Shown: positions 17,656 through 26,981 of the stretch, one piece after another
Numbering within the stretch: position 1 is the first letter of the stretch
Layout: each line of letters begins with the position of its first letter
Source of the DNA: Lewinellaceae bacterium
Lineage (GTDB): Bacteria > Bacteroidota > Bacteroidia > Chitinophagales > Saprospiraceae
NCBI GenBank assembly: GCA_020636105.1
Contig: JACJYL010000001.1
Coordinates: 3,224,001-3,288,000 of the forward strand
DNA: 64,000 bases
Reading direction: 5' to 3'
Translations under genes and position numbers: made by a program
The notes under the pieces: model-generated
Told to the model about the DNA's origin: nothing
Seen by the model: only the letters and a program-made list of their open reading frames with translations
Databases searched by the model: none

Positions 17656-17684
17656 CGGGGTAAAGAGTGCCAGCTCTTTCCCCG
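17656..17684. other. Stem-loop in the leader of A1
   Basis: CGGGG.AAAGAG pairs with CTCTTTCCCCG about 40 bp before the A1 start codon. A T-run follows only on the plus strand, so it could stop antisense transcription or act in the A1 leader. The remaining intergenic DNA to 18124, including a long A-run near 18037, shows nothing else recognisable. Confidence 0.45.
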
Positions 17685-18124
17685 ATTTTTCATTTAAATA
17701 AACAAGTCATTTACCGCCTAAAGGAGGCGGATTTTGCGGTGATGTCAGTGCTTAAATTATCTGCTGTACTGTGTAAAAAATATCCCTTAAGTAGTTCGGT
17801 TATTTGTGTAACCCCCATATAGTAAGACAATGCACAGCGCATCATACTCCTTAAAGGTTATGAATAAATTTACCTGCCTTTTTTATGCACTTCTTGTATT
17901 TGGAAAGAAAACCTTTATAAGGTTCGTTAGAATGGTTATAAAGTTTCCTTTGATTTTTTTGGTATGCTCTGCTTTGAGAAAATTTCGAAAAAAATTTAAT
18001 TTAAATAATAAAATTTGTTCCTTTTTTCAAATGTAAAAAAAAAAAAACCGAAATGTGGAAATTTTCAGTTCCTTTTTTCTGAAATTCAACACAATACATC
18101 CAAAATACCGAACAAAACTTACGC

Positions 18125-20368
18125 TTACTCCGTCAAAACAATTTCATCCACAAAAATCCACGAAGGCTTGCCGAACCCGCGATGCCAGTCGGGGCATGTT
18201 TTCAATGACTCGGCCGTGATCCTGAGGTAGCGTGCGGTTTCCTTGCCAAAACTAAAATCAAAAGGAATGCTCCTGACCAGGTAGTTTTGATCTTCCGTGT
18301 CGCCTTTTATGTTCGCTACAGGGCGGTAGGTTTTCCCATCATCGGAAACTTCTACCACTACATTGACGGGCAGGAATACCCAGGAATTGACGTCCTTCAA
18401 AAAATTCATATACACCCTCGAGAAAGTCTTTTCTTCGCCCATATCCATCTCCAGCACCATGTCATTCCCTTCAAAACCCAGCCAGTTGTTGTGAAAATCC
18501 AGGTCGCCGAGACGGCCGTCATTCAAGGCTTTTGCTCCTCCTACGGGGTAAATTTCGCTGAATGGCGTTTTTAGTTCCAGGGTAGCTCCATCGAGAAGAT
18601 TACGGATCGTCATGCGCTGTAATTTATTCAACACATATTCCTTATAAGCCGCCGTGGTGAAGTTGCGTTCATTGATCCGGATGTTGTCCTGTTTTTGAGA
18701 ATTGGTGACGATTTTATTCAATAAGGTCATCATTTCAGGACGAGCTGCCAGGCCTTCAACCGTCTGTTCTGTGATGGAAAAGTCTTTAAATCCGCCGTTC
18801 AGGGCTACATCGATATAGGCAAAGTCCACCGGGAGTCTCGTCCTTTGTACACGTTCCAGGTATTGAGGATCTTTCTTCACGGCGGCTTCGGCCTGATCCA
18901 TGAATGATTTATATTTTTCGAGCAATTCAGGTGTCAGGTAAGAATCGGTATAGTTCATGGGGAACCCATAAATATCAAGCCATTCCTCTTCTGCATGGGC
19001 CTTGATTTCCTGCTCCATAAGGTGATAATATCCGAGCACATATTTTGCTGCCGGACCATAATAGAGATCGATAAAATGATTTACCAGCGCAGCCACATCG
19101 GCCTCCGGGTTCCATAACAATTTCGCAATCAGGTACTGTTTCAGTTCTGCCAGGTCAGACCAGTTGCTGTTGCTCCCCTGCTGGAACATCATATTAACTT
19201 TATTGGCTTTGAAAAACTGAATATTCGGTTGCAATACATGAAAATTCGGAAACGGGGTGAGGTAATTTTTGAACTGCACGACGTAATCCCATACGAAAAT
19301 GTTATCCGTCAAGGCACTCCAGTCCCGCATATCTTTTACAAATTCAGCACTTCTTTTATCTTCCGTAAGGGGCATGGAGCGGTTGCATTCAATAGAGCAG
19401 AACATGATATTCACATTCGGCAGGGGTTTGATGTTTACAGGTGCCGATCGGGTGAATTGGTAAGCAAGGGTAGAAATTTGCTTGTCGGGAAATGCCGCTG
19501 CGATGTCATTGGCCATTTGGATATAGGCCCCCGAGATAGAGCCGTATTTTTCATAAAGAGCGAAACACTGATCGCATTCACAATAGTTGATGGCGTCATT
19601 CTGGGAAACGGACCAGTATTTTTTTTCAGGGTGCATCGCTATTTCCTTCCCCAGGTTGCGAATGAGCACCTGGATGACTTCGGGATTACTCAGACACAAC
19701 TGGGCATCTTTCAGTCTGCGACCACTGATCAGAGAAAAATACTCCGGGTGTTTTTCAAAATAGACTTCCGGAGAGATCAGTTTATTGAAGGTGTGTACAA
19801 ACATGCCCCAGTCGTCGAGTTCTTCGAGTTTGTACCAGGCCCTGTACCTTTCGTCATGTTGACCGGGAAAAAGGGTTCTCCTGAAATCAAAGGCCGGTTC
19901 GTATTTTTTGAATCCGTCAGTAAGGCTCAGGCTTTTCTGTTTGGGAATATAATCTTCCGTACTCGATAATTTGACACAACCGAGGTAATCTTCCAGAAAA
20001 GTGCAGGCACCGTAAAGGTCGGCTTTCGCATTGTTCCCGGCGATGGTCACATTCCCATCTTCAATGTCGATGATAAACCCATCTTCCTGAAGATCGGCTA
20101 ACCTGTACTGAAGATCAGCCGGCACCATGGTACGACCAATGCTTATGGATTTTTCTTCCGGGCCGGCAACTGTCTTGAATTCGATGTCCGATCCCGTAAT
20201 GGCTTTATAATATTCAACTATAATCTTCCCTGCTTCATTCTCCGAAAATGCCCCGGGGTCCGATACCAGGATCACATATTTTTGAAGCGGAGCTGCCTCT
20301 TTATTTTTGCAGTTAAATAAAACAACAGCGCAGCACAACCCCAGTGCGATGGTTTTAAAAAGTTTCAT
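18125..20368 (-). CDS. DUF4838 lipoprotein, glycoside-hydrolase-like
   Basis: 747 residues. The lipobox VVLFNC puts Cys20 at the mature N-terminus. Residues 30-130 resemble the alpha-glucuronidase-type N-terminal domain (AGKIIVEYYKAITG, IAGNNAKADLYGACTFLEDYLG). The central part (about 170-480) matches the DUF4838 barrel (YWSVSQNDAINYCECDQC, NVNIMFCSIECNRSM, FVWDYVVQFKNYLTPFPN). The C-terminal 140 residues look like an F5/8 type C carbohydrate-binding module (DLDFHNNWLGFEG ... YLRITAESL). It probably acts on an extracellular glycan, but substrate and catalytic residues are not established. Located upstream (in transcription) of nothing obviously linked. Confidence 0.83.
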   Translation of the reverse strand: MKLFKTIALGLCCAVVLFNCKNKEAAPLQKYVILVSDPGAFSENEAGKIIVEYYKAITGSDIEFKTVAGPEEKSISIGRTMVPADLQYRLADLQEDGFIIDIEDGNVTIAGNNAKADLYGACTFLEDYLGCVKLSSTEDYIPKQKSLSLTDGFKKYEPAFDFRRTLFPGQHDERYRAWYKLEELDDWGMFVHTFNKLISPEVYFEKHPEYFSLISGRRLKDAQLCLSNPEVIQVLIRNLGKEIAMHPEKKYWSVSQNDAINYCECDQCFALYEKYGSISGAYIQMANDIAAAFPDKQISTLAYQFTRSAPVNIKPLPNVNIMFCSIECNRSMPLTEDKRSAEFVKDMRDWSALTDNIFVWDYVVQFKNYLTPFPNFHVLQPNIQFFKANKVNMMFQQGSNSNWSDLAELKQYLIAKLLWNPEADVAALVNHFIDLYYGPAAKYVLGYYHLMEQEIKAHAEEEWLDIYGFPMNYTDSYLTPELLEKYKSFMDQAEAAVKKDPQYLERVQRTRLPVDFAYIDVALNGGFKDFSITEQTVEGLAARPEMMTLLNKIVTNSQKQDNIRINERNFTTAAYKEYVLNKLQRMTIRNLLDGATLELKTPFSEIYPVGGAKALNDGRLGDLDFHNNWLGFEGNDMVLEMDMGEEKTFSRVYMNFLKDVNSWVFLPVNVVVEVSDDGKTYRPVANIKGDTEDQNYLVRSIPFDFSFGKETARYLRITAESLKTCPDWHRGFGKPSWIFVDEIVLTE

Positions 20369-20425
20369 AATAATTGTTTATTTGGCAGACAATGGTATAT
20401 AAAATCAATTTAAAAAGAGAACTTG

Positions 20426-22141
20426 TTATTCACCTAAAAGCCCATAGGCAACAAACTCCTTCCTGATCTCATCCTCTATGATCCTGGTCACTCTTCCTGC
20501 GAGAATTTGTGGGCCGATGAACCTGAAAACAAAAAAAATCGTGCGGAAAATAACCCCGTTGCCGAAACCTTTTTTCAGCCGATTGTGCACCAATATCTCA
20601 ATGATTTTTTTCAATCGTTTTTTAATCAATGGCGTGATGGTGTTAAATCTATCGGGATCAAAGCGGGGAAATTCCGGCAAGGGTTTCGGAGGCACTTTAA
20701 ATATTTTTTGCTCGGCATTCAACAAATTGACATCGGGCAGGATGGGCAGGAAAGCAATCCGGTTGCCCTTTTTGTCTTTTTTGAAAAACCTGAACCTGTT
20801 TTTCATCTCTTCTGTCCACCCATCGTGGATAAAATGATTGATGTCTTCGCGCTCAGCAAAATTATAGTGCAAAAATTCCTGGGCATTTTTTCGGCCCAAC
20901 TCAAAATCGTGCTGCCTGAAAGCTTTATCAAAAAACCCGGCCATCCCTCCCAAAGCACCACAAGCAATAGGATGGCGGGCGATTTTTCCGTTTTGCCACC
21001 TGACCGGATCAATTAAAAAACGGCTGGTACTGATGTCAGACAAAGCATCCAACAGGTCTTCCTGCCGGAAAAGCACCTGATTCTGCAGTGTAGCGATAAG
21101 CTTGGGAATGATGCTCAACAGATCCGTTCGGTTGTCCTGTTCGCTGCGCTTAACGGGTGGACTGGGAAAAGGATCGATCATCAAAATAGCAAAATCATTC
21201 TGACTGTCCGGTGGTCTTTGAGCCAGCTTTTCCTTAATGTTTCGGTAGGCAAATCCAAAGGGCTCATTATTGACCATCCCACCGTCAACCGCAACAAAAT
21301 CGTAAGTCCTGGCCTGGTTCACTGAATCATCCACTTTAATATTTGATCGAAATTTTTCCGGAAAAACCGAATTGGCATATTGTTTAACGAATTTGCTATT
21401 CAATGTCATTCGACGAGCTTTAAAGCCGAGTGGGAATGCAGAAGAAGCCTTGGCCGAATTGGCGAATGCCTGTCGGTGTATTCTTTTGCTCAGATCGAGG
21501 TTCAGGTAAGAAGCATTGGCCTCCTCGTCCTTCGTGTCAAACCTGAAACGGAAAAAGCCATTGTGCATGGTCATACGAGAAGGAATGGTACCCTGGTAAG
21601 ATTCAAAATCTACATGAAAATCCAACCCGTTCAGGTTGGTTACCGTCATGATCACATCCATATCCTTTCCTACATATCCTGGGAAAGCTGTTCCTGAAGG
21701 CGTTTTGTCAACGGATTTTTGAGCAATTTGGTCAATCACCCGGCTATTGAACAAGGAATTAACAGGCTGACCTCTGGAAATATCTGAAACATCGAGTAAC
21801 TTCTCTATGGTATTATTCGCCTCCCCGTCATCTATCTGGTTTACCCAGGTATCATAAAGCATAAAATTTCGACAGTCATCATTTCCTTTGTTTTTCGGGT
21901 TAGCCATTTCCATCAGGGAAAATGTTGTCAATCCGGCCGCAATGGATCCGGCAGAGGCCCCGCTCATGACCTCGATCTGCACTTTGTAATCGCCGGGCAC
22001 GTCCTTTTCACCATTGATTTTGGCTTTTTCCCAATTGTCGAGCACCTCCAGCAGATAATCGAGGACGCCCGCAGTATAAGCGCCCGCGGAAACGGCTCCG
22101 GCCATGGTTAAACCAATGCTGTAAATTTTTTGATCAGACAT
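20426..22141 (-). CDS. Patatin-like phospholipase
   Basis: 571 residues, cytoplasmic in appearance. The patatin catalytic dyad is clear: the oxyanion loop AGAVSAGAYTAGVL, the nucleophile motif GASAG with Ser63, and the aspartate in VDGGMVNNEP (Asp286). Family members hydrolyse acyl esters of membrane lipids. The protein is longer than minimal patatins, with about 250 residues after the active site including basic helices near the end that might contact membranes. Convergent or divergent partners do not suggest a pathway. It lies 57 bp beyond the start of the DUF4838 gene and could be co-transcribed with it. Confidence 0.9.
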   Translation of the reverse strand: MSDQKIYSIGLTMAGAVSAGAYTAGVLDYLLEVLDNWEKAKINGEKDVPGDYKVQIEVMSGASAGSIAAGLTTFSLMEMANPKNKGNDDCRNFMLYDTWVNQIDDGEANNTIEKLLDVSDISRGQPVNSLFNSRVIDQIAQKSVDKTPSGTAFPGYVGKDMDVIMTVTNLNGLDFHVDFESYQGTIPSRMTMHNGFFRFRFDTKDEEANASYLNLDLSKRIHRQAFANSAKASSAFPLGFKARRMTLNSKFVKQYANSVFPEKFRSNIKVDDSVNQARTYDFVAVDGGMVNNEPFGFAYRNIKEKLAQRPPDSQNDFAILMIDPFPSPPVKRSEQDNRTDLLSIIPKLIATLQNQVLFRQEDLLDALSDISTSRFLIDPVRWQNGKIARHPIACGALGGMAGFFDKAFRQHDFELGRKNAQEFLHYNFAEREDINHFIHDGWTEEMKNRFRFFKKDKKGNRIAFLPILPDVNLLNAEQKIFKVPPKPLPEFPRFDPDRFNTITPLIKKRLKKIIEILVHNRLKKGFGNGVIFRTIFFVFRFIGPQILAGRVTRIIEDEIRKEFVAYGLLGE

Positions 22142-22275
22142 CAGGGTTCAGGTTGATTAATTTATTTAGGTGCCGAACCAACTGAATGATCCTGCTTGTT
22201 TTTTTTGAGAGGCTCGCTTTGTGAATATAAACTTTTGTTTTCAAAAATAAGAAAACTCTATAAAATATCCTTCTC

Positions 22276-22995
22276 CTACAACTTTCCTGCGTACAGAAGA
22301 AAAACAGCCGGTTGTTTATGCCAGTCGGGCAATTTCATTTTTTGCCATTCGGCGACGGTCATCGACAGGATCTGTTCTTCCGGCAGGGTCAGGTTGACCG
22401 CGACGGCCAGGTGGGTCGCTGCCCCTAGCGTATTAAGCAAAGCATCCATCATAGCCGCATTTCTGTAAGGTGTTTCGATAAACAGCTGGGTTTGATTGAA
22501 CTTGGCGGATATCGTTTCCAGCCGTTTGAGCTCACGGGATAGTTCGTTGCCTTTATTGGGCAGGTAACCGTGGAAGCAAAAGGATTGACCGTTCATCCCC
22601 GAAGCCATGAGGGCCAGCAAAAGCGAAGAAGGTCCTACCAGCGGCACCACCTGGATGCCTTTTTCATGTGCCATTTTCACCACCCGTGCGCCGGGATCCG
22701 CCACGCCGGGGCAGCCTGCCTCGGAGAGCAACCCGATGTCATTGCCTTCCAATGCAGGCTTCATAAATTCGGCAAGTCCTTTGGCAGGATCGTGTTTATC
22801 GAGCTCAAAGACCGTCAGGTCACTGATGGGTCGTTGCGGTCCGGTACGCTTGATAAAGCGGCGTGCCGTCCTGGCACGTTCTGCAATAAAAAAATCCAGC
22901 CGGTGCATGATTTCCATGGCATAGGGCAGGATGGTATGAAGGGCGTTGTCGTCTTCGCCCAAAGGAACAGGAAAAAGGTAGAGCTTTCCTTTCAT
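22276..22995 (-). CDS. RsmI-like tetrapyrrole-methylase-fold methyltransferase
   Basis: 239 residues. The fold is recognised from LYLFPVPLGEDD at the start, FIAERARTARRFIKR, GLLSEAGCPGVADPGARVV, VVPLVGPSSLLLALMASGMNG and a final LPDWHKQPAVFLLYAGKL. RsmI uses SAM to methylate the 2'-OH of C1402 in 16S rRNA. This protein differs in the key loop (SEAG instead of the common SDAG) and is a little short, as in the paralogous Bacteroidota group annotated only as SAM-dependent methyltransferase. RNA methylation is therefore likely but the exact target is not certain. Confidence 0.83.
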   Translation of the reverse strand: MKGKLYLFPVPLGEDDNALHTILPYAMEIMHRLDFFIAERARTARRFIKRTGPQRPISDLTVFELDKHDPAKGLAEFMKPALEGNDIGLLSEAGCPGVADPGARVVKMAHEKGIQVVPLVGPSSLLLALMASGMNGQSFCFHGYLPNKGNELSRELKRLETISAKFNQTQLFIETPYRNAAMMDALLNTLGAATHLAVAVNLTLPEEQILSMTVAEWQKMKLPDWHKQPAVFLLYAGKL

Positions 22996-23180
22996 GGAGC
23001 AGCAATGTTTTGTTTTGCTGTAAATGTAATAAGAATGGGGGGAATTTTCAATTCTGTTGTTGTTGATTCGGAGGTTTGAAATTTATCCGGAAGAATAGGA
23101 ATAGATCAAAATTTTATTTTTTTTACGCAAGGAGCGCGAAGGGTTTCGCAAGGTCGCAAGGGTCACTTCCCCCCCCTTAC

Positions 23181-23222
23181 TTTTAAATTTTAAATTTATT
23201 ATTTTAAATTTTAAATTTTATA
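23181..23222. repeat. Six heptamer units (TTTTAAA)
   Basis: TTTTAAA, TTTTAAA, TTTATTA, TTTTAAA, TTTTAAA and TTTTATA follow without gaps just upstream of the scpA -7 box. The AT-rich track may act as a promoter upstream element. Confidence 0.7.
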
Positions 23223-23227
23223 AAATC

Positions 23228-23235
23228 TATCTTTG
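23228..23235 (+). promoter_or_regulatory. -7 box of scpA
   Basis: TATCTTTG matches the Bacteroidota -7 consensus TAnnTTTG exactly and ends 6 bp before the ATG at 23242, which places the expected transcript start at or next to the start codon. Confidence 0.65.
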
Positions 23236-23241
23236 CCCTCA

Positions 23242-24069
23242 ATGGATACTTCCTATACCATAAAGCTGCCGCAATTTGAAGGCCCCTTCGACCTGCTGCT
23301 ATTTTTTATCGAACGTGATGAGCTCGATATCCAGGATATTCCCATTGCCAAAGTAACGGATGACTTCCTGGAGTATATCCGCCACATGGAACGCATGAAT
23401 ATCGACCTGGCCAGTGAGTTCATTCTCGTTGCAGCCACCCTTTGCCGGATCAAAGCCAAGATGCTGATCCCCCGCAAACCAGTGGACGATGAGGGCAACG
23501 AAATCGACCCGAGGGAAGAACTCATTATGAGGCTGCTGGAGTACAAACGCTACAAAAGCGTACTGGATGAAATGCGCCAACTGGAAGAGGCCCGCTCCAA
23601 ACAAACCATAAGAGGCAACGTCTCCAGGGAACTCAAAAGCATCGCCACGAAGGCGCTGGTGGATTCTGAACTGGAATCACTCAACCTCTTTAAATTACTA
23701 AAAGCATTTGAGCGGGTCGTGCAACGGTTTGATGACACGCACCCGAGAACGGTCCACCAGATCATCCGCTTTGACTATACCATTGAGGACCAACAGACGA
23801 TGATTCTTTCTAAGGTAAAAAACGGAAAAAAAGCCAATTTTAAAAACATTTTCGGGGCATGTAGAAACCGCATCCATGCCATCATCACCTTCCTGTCCCT
23901 GCTCGAATTATTGAATTCCGAGGCCGTCTCCATGATCGTGGGGGAAGGCTTCAACAACTTCTGGCTCATAGAATCGATACCCGATCCTGATGCTGAAACC
24001 GTATCCGAACCAAAGGAAAATCCGGAGGGCGAGACCGCTGTGCCGGAATCTGACAACCAGGATGCTTAA
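23242..24069 (+). CDS. scpA: Segregation and condensation protein A
   Basis: 275 residues from MDTSYTIKLP. ScpA is the kleisin that bridges the SMC ATPase heads and, with ScpB, compacts and segregates the chromosome. The N-terminal kleisin helix is evident (FEGPFDLLLFFIERDELDIQD, IPIAKVTDDFLEYI), as is the long coiled linker with EEARSKQTIRGNV and the C-terminal winged helix (IITFLSLLELLNSEAV). An acidic 30-residue tail rich in Glu and Pro follows. The TTG at 23233 is part of the promoter box and is not a sensible start. No scpB or smc lies in the window. Confidence 0.92.
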   Translation: MDTSYTIKLPQFEGPFDLLLFFIERDELDIQDIPIAKVTDDFLEYIRHMERMNIDLASEFILVAATLCRIKAKMLIPRKPVDDEGNEIDPREELIMRLLEYKRYKSVLDEMRQLEEARSKQTIRGNVSRELKSIATKALVDSELESLNLFKLLKAFERVVQRFDDTHPRTVHQIIRFDYTIEDQQTMILSKVKNGKKANFKNIFGACRNRIHAIITFLSLLELLNSEAVSMIVGEGFNNFWLIESIPDPDAETVSEPKENPEGETAVPESDNQDA

Positions 24070-24268
24070 AAGCTCCCCAACCTACTTGAATGCCCAACAT
24101 CGGTCCGGATAAAATACTATTTGCCGTAAAATCCTAATTTATCTCAATTATTGCAACTTTGATATAAATAATTCGTCGTTTTAGCGTACAACCAGTTGTT
24201 TCGCCATCAAATTACATAAAAATCATCCTGCCGCTGGCCTTACTACTATTGGACTAAATTTTATTAAT

Positions 24269-26938
24269 ATGCCTACCCGACTATTCACAACAATCGTATT
24301 TTTATTGTTCTGTTCCTTTTTATTTGCACAATCTTCAAATGGAATGAACGAAGATTCCTACGCCAAAACCTATACCACCAAAAGAACGGATTCACCGCCC
24401 AAAATAAACGGGATGTTTGATGACGAAGCCTGGCAAAATGCCAGCTGGGAAGGGGATTTCATCCAGTACGATCCCGAAAATGCAGTGCCGCCCTCCCAAA
24501 AAACGGAGTTCGCCATTCTCTATGACGATGTAAACATTTACGTCGCCATCAAAGCCTATGATACAGAACCGGGGAAGATCGAAAGCCGCCTCACCCGCCG
24601 TGATGAAGAACAGGGAGACATGGTCGTGGTGCATTTCGACAGTTATTACGACAAAAGAACCGCTTTTGCCTTCTCCGTAAATGCCGCCGGGGTAAAAAAC
24701 GACGGCTTCGTGCGCAACGATAATGGTGACGACTACGATGACACCTGGGATCCTATCTGGCTGGTCAAAACCAGCATCCATGCTGAGGGCTGGAACGCTG
24801 AAATGATGATCCCGTTGAGCCAGCTCCGCTTCAGCGATAAGGAACAACAAACCTGGGGGCTTGAAGTAGGCAGAAATATCTTCCGCAAAGACGAATGGAG
24901 TTTATGGAAACACATTCCGAGAGATGCTGCCGGATGGGTAAGCCGTTATGGTGAAATGGATGGCATTGAAAACATCAAACCCATGAAACAGGTAGAGATC
25001 GCCCCCTTTATGGTGGGAAGCACCGAATTTTATGAGCCTGAAGAAGGCAACCCTTTTGAAGACGGCACGGACCTGAAGGGAAATATTGGTGTGGATGGCA
25101 AAATCGGCATTACCAATGACCTGATCCTCGACTTCACCATCAATCCCGACTTTGGGCAGGTGGAAGCCGACCCTTCCCAGGTGAATCTCTCCGCTTTTGA
25201 GATCTTCTTCCGGGAAAGGCGCCCCTTTTTCATCGAGGGCAATAACATCACCCATTTCCAGCTCACCCCCGGCGACAGCCCCTGGTCACAGGATAACCTT
25301 TTTTACTCCCGCCGTATTGGCAGAACACCCCATGGTGACCCCGACCTGGCCGACAACGAATTTATAAAATACCCTAACAACACCAATATCCTTGGCGCTT
25401 TCAAACTAACAGGAAAAACCCAAAAAGGATGGTCCATCGGGGTCATCGAAAGTGTGACCAACAGAGAAAAAGCCATCATTGACAACAACGGCGAACGCAG
25501 GGAAGTATCCGTGGAACCCTTGTCTAACTATTTCGTGGCGAGGGTTCAGAAAGACATCAACAAAGGGAATACCCTTATCGGAGGAATGGTCACTTCCACC
25601 TACCGGGACATCCAGGACGAAGATCTGCTTTTTTTGCCCAAATCGGCCCTCACCGGAGGGATTGACTTTACCCAGTATTTCAAAAACCGGACGTATTTTA
25701 TTTCTGCAAGCCTTGCCGCCAGCCAGGTTAAGGGAGATCCATGGGCGATCCGGGAACTGCAGGAATCCTCCCGGCGCTTTTATCAACGTCCCGATGCCGA
25801 TTACCTGACTTATGATCCTGAAAGGACTTCCCTTGCCGGGCATGGAGGAACTTTCCTCGTTGGTAAGCTGACCAACAGCGGACTGCGGTTTTTATTCAAT
25901 GCCACCTGGCGTTCACCCGGCCTGGAGCTCAATGATGTGGGGTATATGCGATCCGGTGACAATGTATTCCAGTTTCTCTGGGTAGGTTACCAGATCAACA
26001 AGCCGTTTTCCATATTCCGGTGGATGGGCGTCAATGCCAACCAGTGGTCTGGTTTTGATTTTGGCGCCAATAATCTTTTCAATGGCGGGAATATCAATTT
26101 TAATACCCAATTCAAGAATTTCTGGTCATTGGGCTTCGGCATCAACCGCGAAGGCGAGGGTGTTTCCAATACCAATTTGCGGGGAGGGCCATCCATCATA
26201 GAAAACGGCAACTGGAACATCTGGGCGAGTGTGAATACCAACTCCAGGAAAAAACTGGTTTTGGAAGCAGGTTTGTACACCAACTGGCAGGACGAAAACT
26301 TATCCAAAAATACGGGTGTTTTCGGAGAGGTCAGTTATCGCCCGATCAACAGCCTTTCCATCGGCATCCAGCCGGAGTATTCCATTTCACAAAATCAATT
26401 GCAATACGTAGATCATACCACTCCCGGGGAAGAGGACCGTTACCTGTTCGGCACCATTGACCAAAAAACGTTCAACGTCACTATTGAGGTCAATTACAGC
26501 ATCACCCCTGACCTGAGCATCCAGTACTACGGTTCGCCATTCGTAAGCGGCGGCAAGTATTACGATTATAAGTACATTACCGATCCACGTGCAACAATGA
26601 CCGACAACCGCTTTCACACCTATTTTAATAATGAGATCAGTTTTCACGAAAATAACGAAGTGTACGAGATCAATGAGCAGCCCGGAAGTTATCATTACTT
26701 CTTCGACAAACCGGATTTTAACTTCCGCCAATTCCGTTCCAATATGGTATTGAGATGGGAATATGTTCCGGGGTCGGTTTTGTTCCTCGTATGGTCTCAA
26801 GGCAAAACAGATGATGTATCCGATGGTACTTTTGACCTGGGCAATGATTTAAGGGATCTGTTCAAAAGCAGGGGCCGGGACGTTTTTCTGGTGAAATTGT
26901 CGTACCGGTTCCGGGCAGAACAGTGGCGAAAGAAGTAG
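24269..26938 (+). CDS. DUF5916 protein with CBM9-like domain and barrel
   Basis: 889 residues. The signal peptide MPTRLFTTIVFLLFCSFLFAQ is followed by a CBM9-like sugar-binding fold (residues 35-210: SPPKINGMFDDEAWQNASW, FAILYDDVNIYVAIKAYD, WNAEMMIPLSQLRFS). The central DUF5916 part holds the conserved DLTINPDFGQVEADPSQVNL-type segment and FFIEG, and the second half is strand-rich and ends VLFLVWSQGK ... VKLSYRFRAEQW, as in outer-membrane barrels. Function is unknown in the family; an outer-membrane carbohydrate-linked role is inference. Its own transcription unit, convergent with the next gene. Confidence 0.85.
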   Translation: MPTRLFTTIVFLLFCSFLFAQSSNGMNEDSYAKTYTTKRTDSPPKINGMFDDEAWQNASWEGDFIQYDPENAVPPSQKTEFAILYDDVNIYVAIKAYDTEPGKIESRLTRRDEEQGDMVVVHFDSYYDKRTAFAFSVNAAGVKNDGFVRNDNGDDYDDTWDPIWLVKTSIHAEGWNAEMMIPLSQLRFSDKEQQTWGLEVGRNIFRKDEWSLWKHIPRDAAGWVSRYGEMDGIENIKPMKQVEIAPFMVGSTEFYEPEEGNPFEDGTDLKGNIGVDGKIGITNDLILDFTINPDFGQVEADPSQVNLSAFEIFFRERRPFFIEGNNITHFQLTPGDSPWSQDNLFYSRRIGRTPHGDPDLADNEFIKYPNNTNILGAFKLTGKTQKGWSIGVIESVTNREKAIIDNNGERREVSVEPLSNYFVARVQKDINKGNTLIGGMVTSTYRDIQDEDLLFLPKSALTGGIDFTQYFKNRTYFISASLAASQVKGDPWAIRELQESSRRFYQRPDADYLTYDPERTSLAGHGGTFLVGKLTNSGLRFLFNATWRSPGLELNDVGYMRSGDNVFQFLWVGYQINKPFSIFRWMGVNANQWSGFDFGANNLFNGGNINFNTQFKNFWSLGFGINREGEGVSNTNLRGGPSIIENGNWNIWASVNTNSRKKLVLEAGLYTNWQDENLSKNTGVFGEVSYRPINSLSIGIQPEYSISQNQLQYVDHTTPGEEDRYLFGTIDQKTFNVTIEVNYSITPDLSIQYYGSPFVSGGKYYDYKYITDPRATMTDNRFHTYFNNEISFHENNEVYEINEQPGSYHYFFDKPDFNFRQFRSNMVLRWEYVPGSVLFLVWSQGKTDDVSDGTFDLGNDLRDLFKSRGRDVFLVKLSYRFRAEQWRKK

Positions 26939-26981
26939 CTGTAAAATCTCAGGACCTTTAACAAAAACACTTGAGCCGAAC

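Noticed and set aside
17656..17684. Terminator of the DUF4838 gene
   Set aside because: It is 440 bp from the stop codon and has no T-run on the minus strand.
19229..19969. 246-codon plus-strand frame
   Set aside because: Antisense inside the DUF4838 gene, no domain pattern, and the minus-strand protein is well supported over the same bases.
22570..23079. 169-codon plus-strand frame
   Set aside because: Antisense to the RsmI-like gene; composition rich in His and Cys as expected of a shadow frame.
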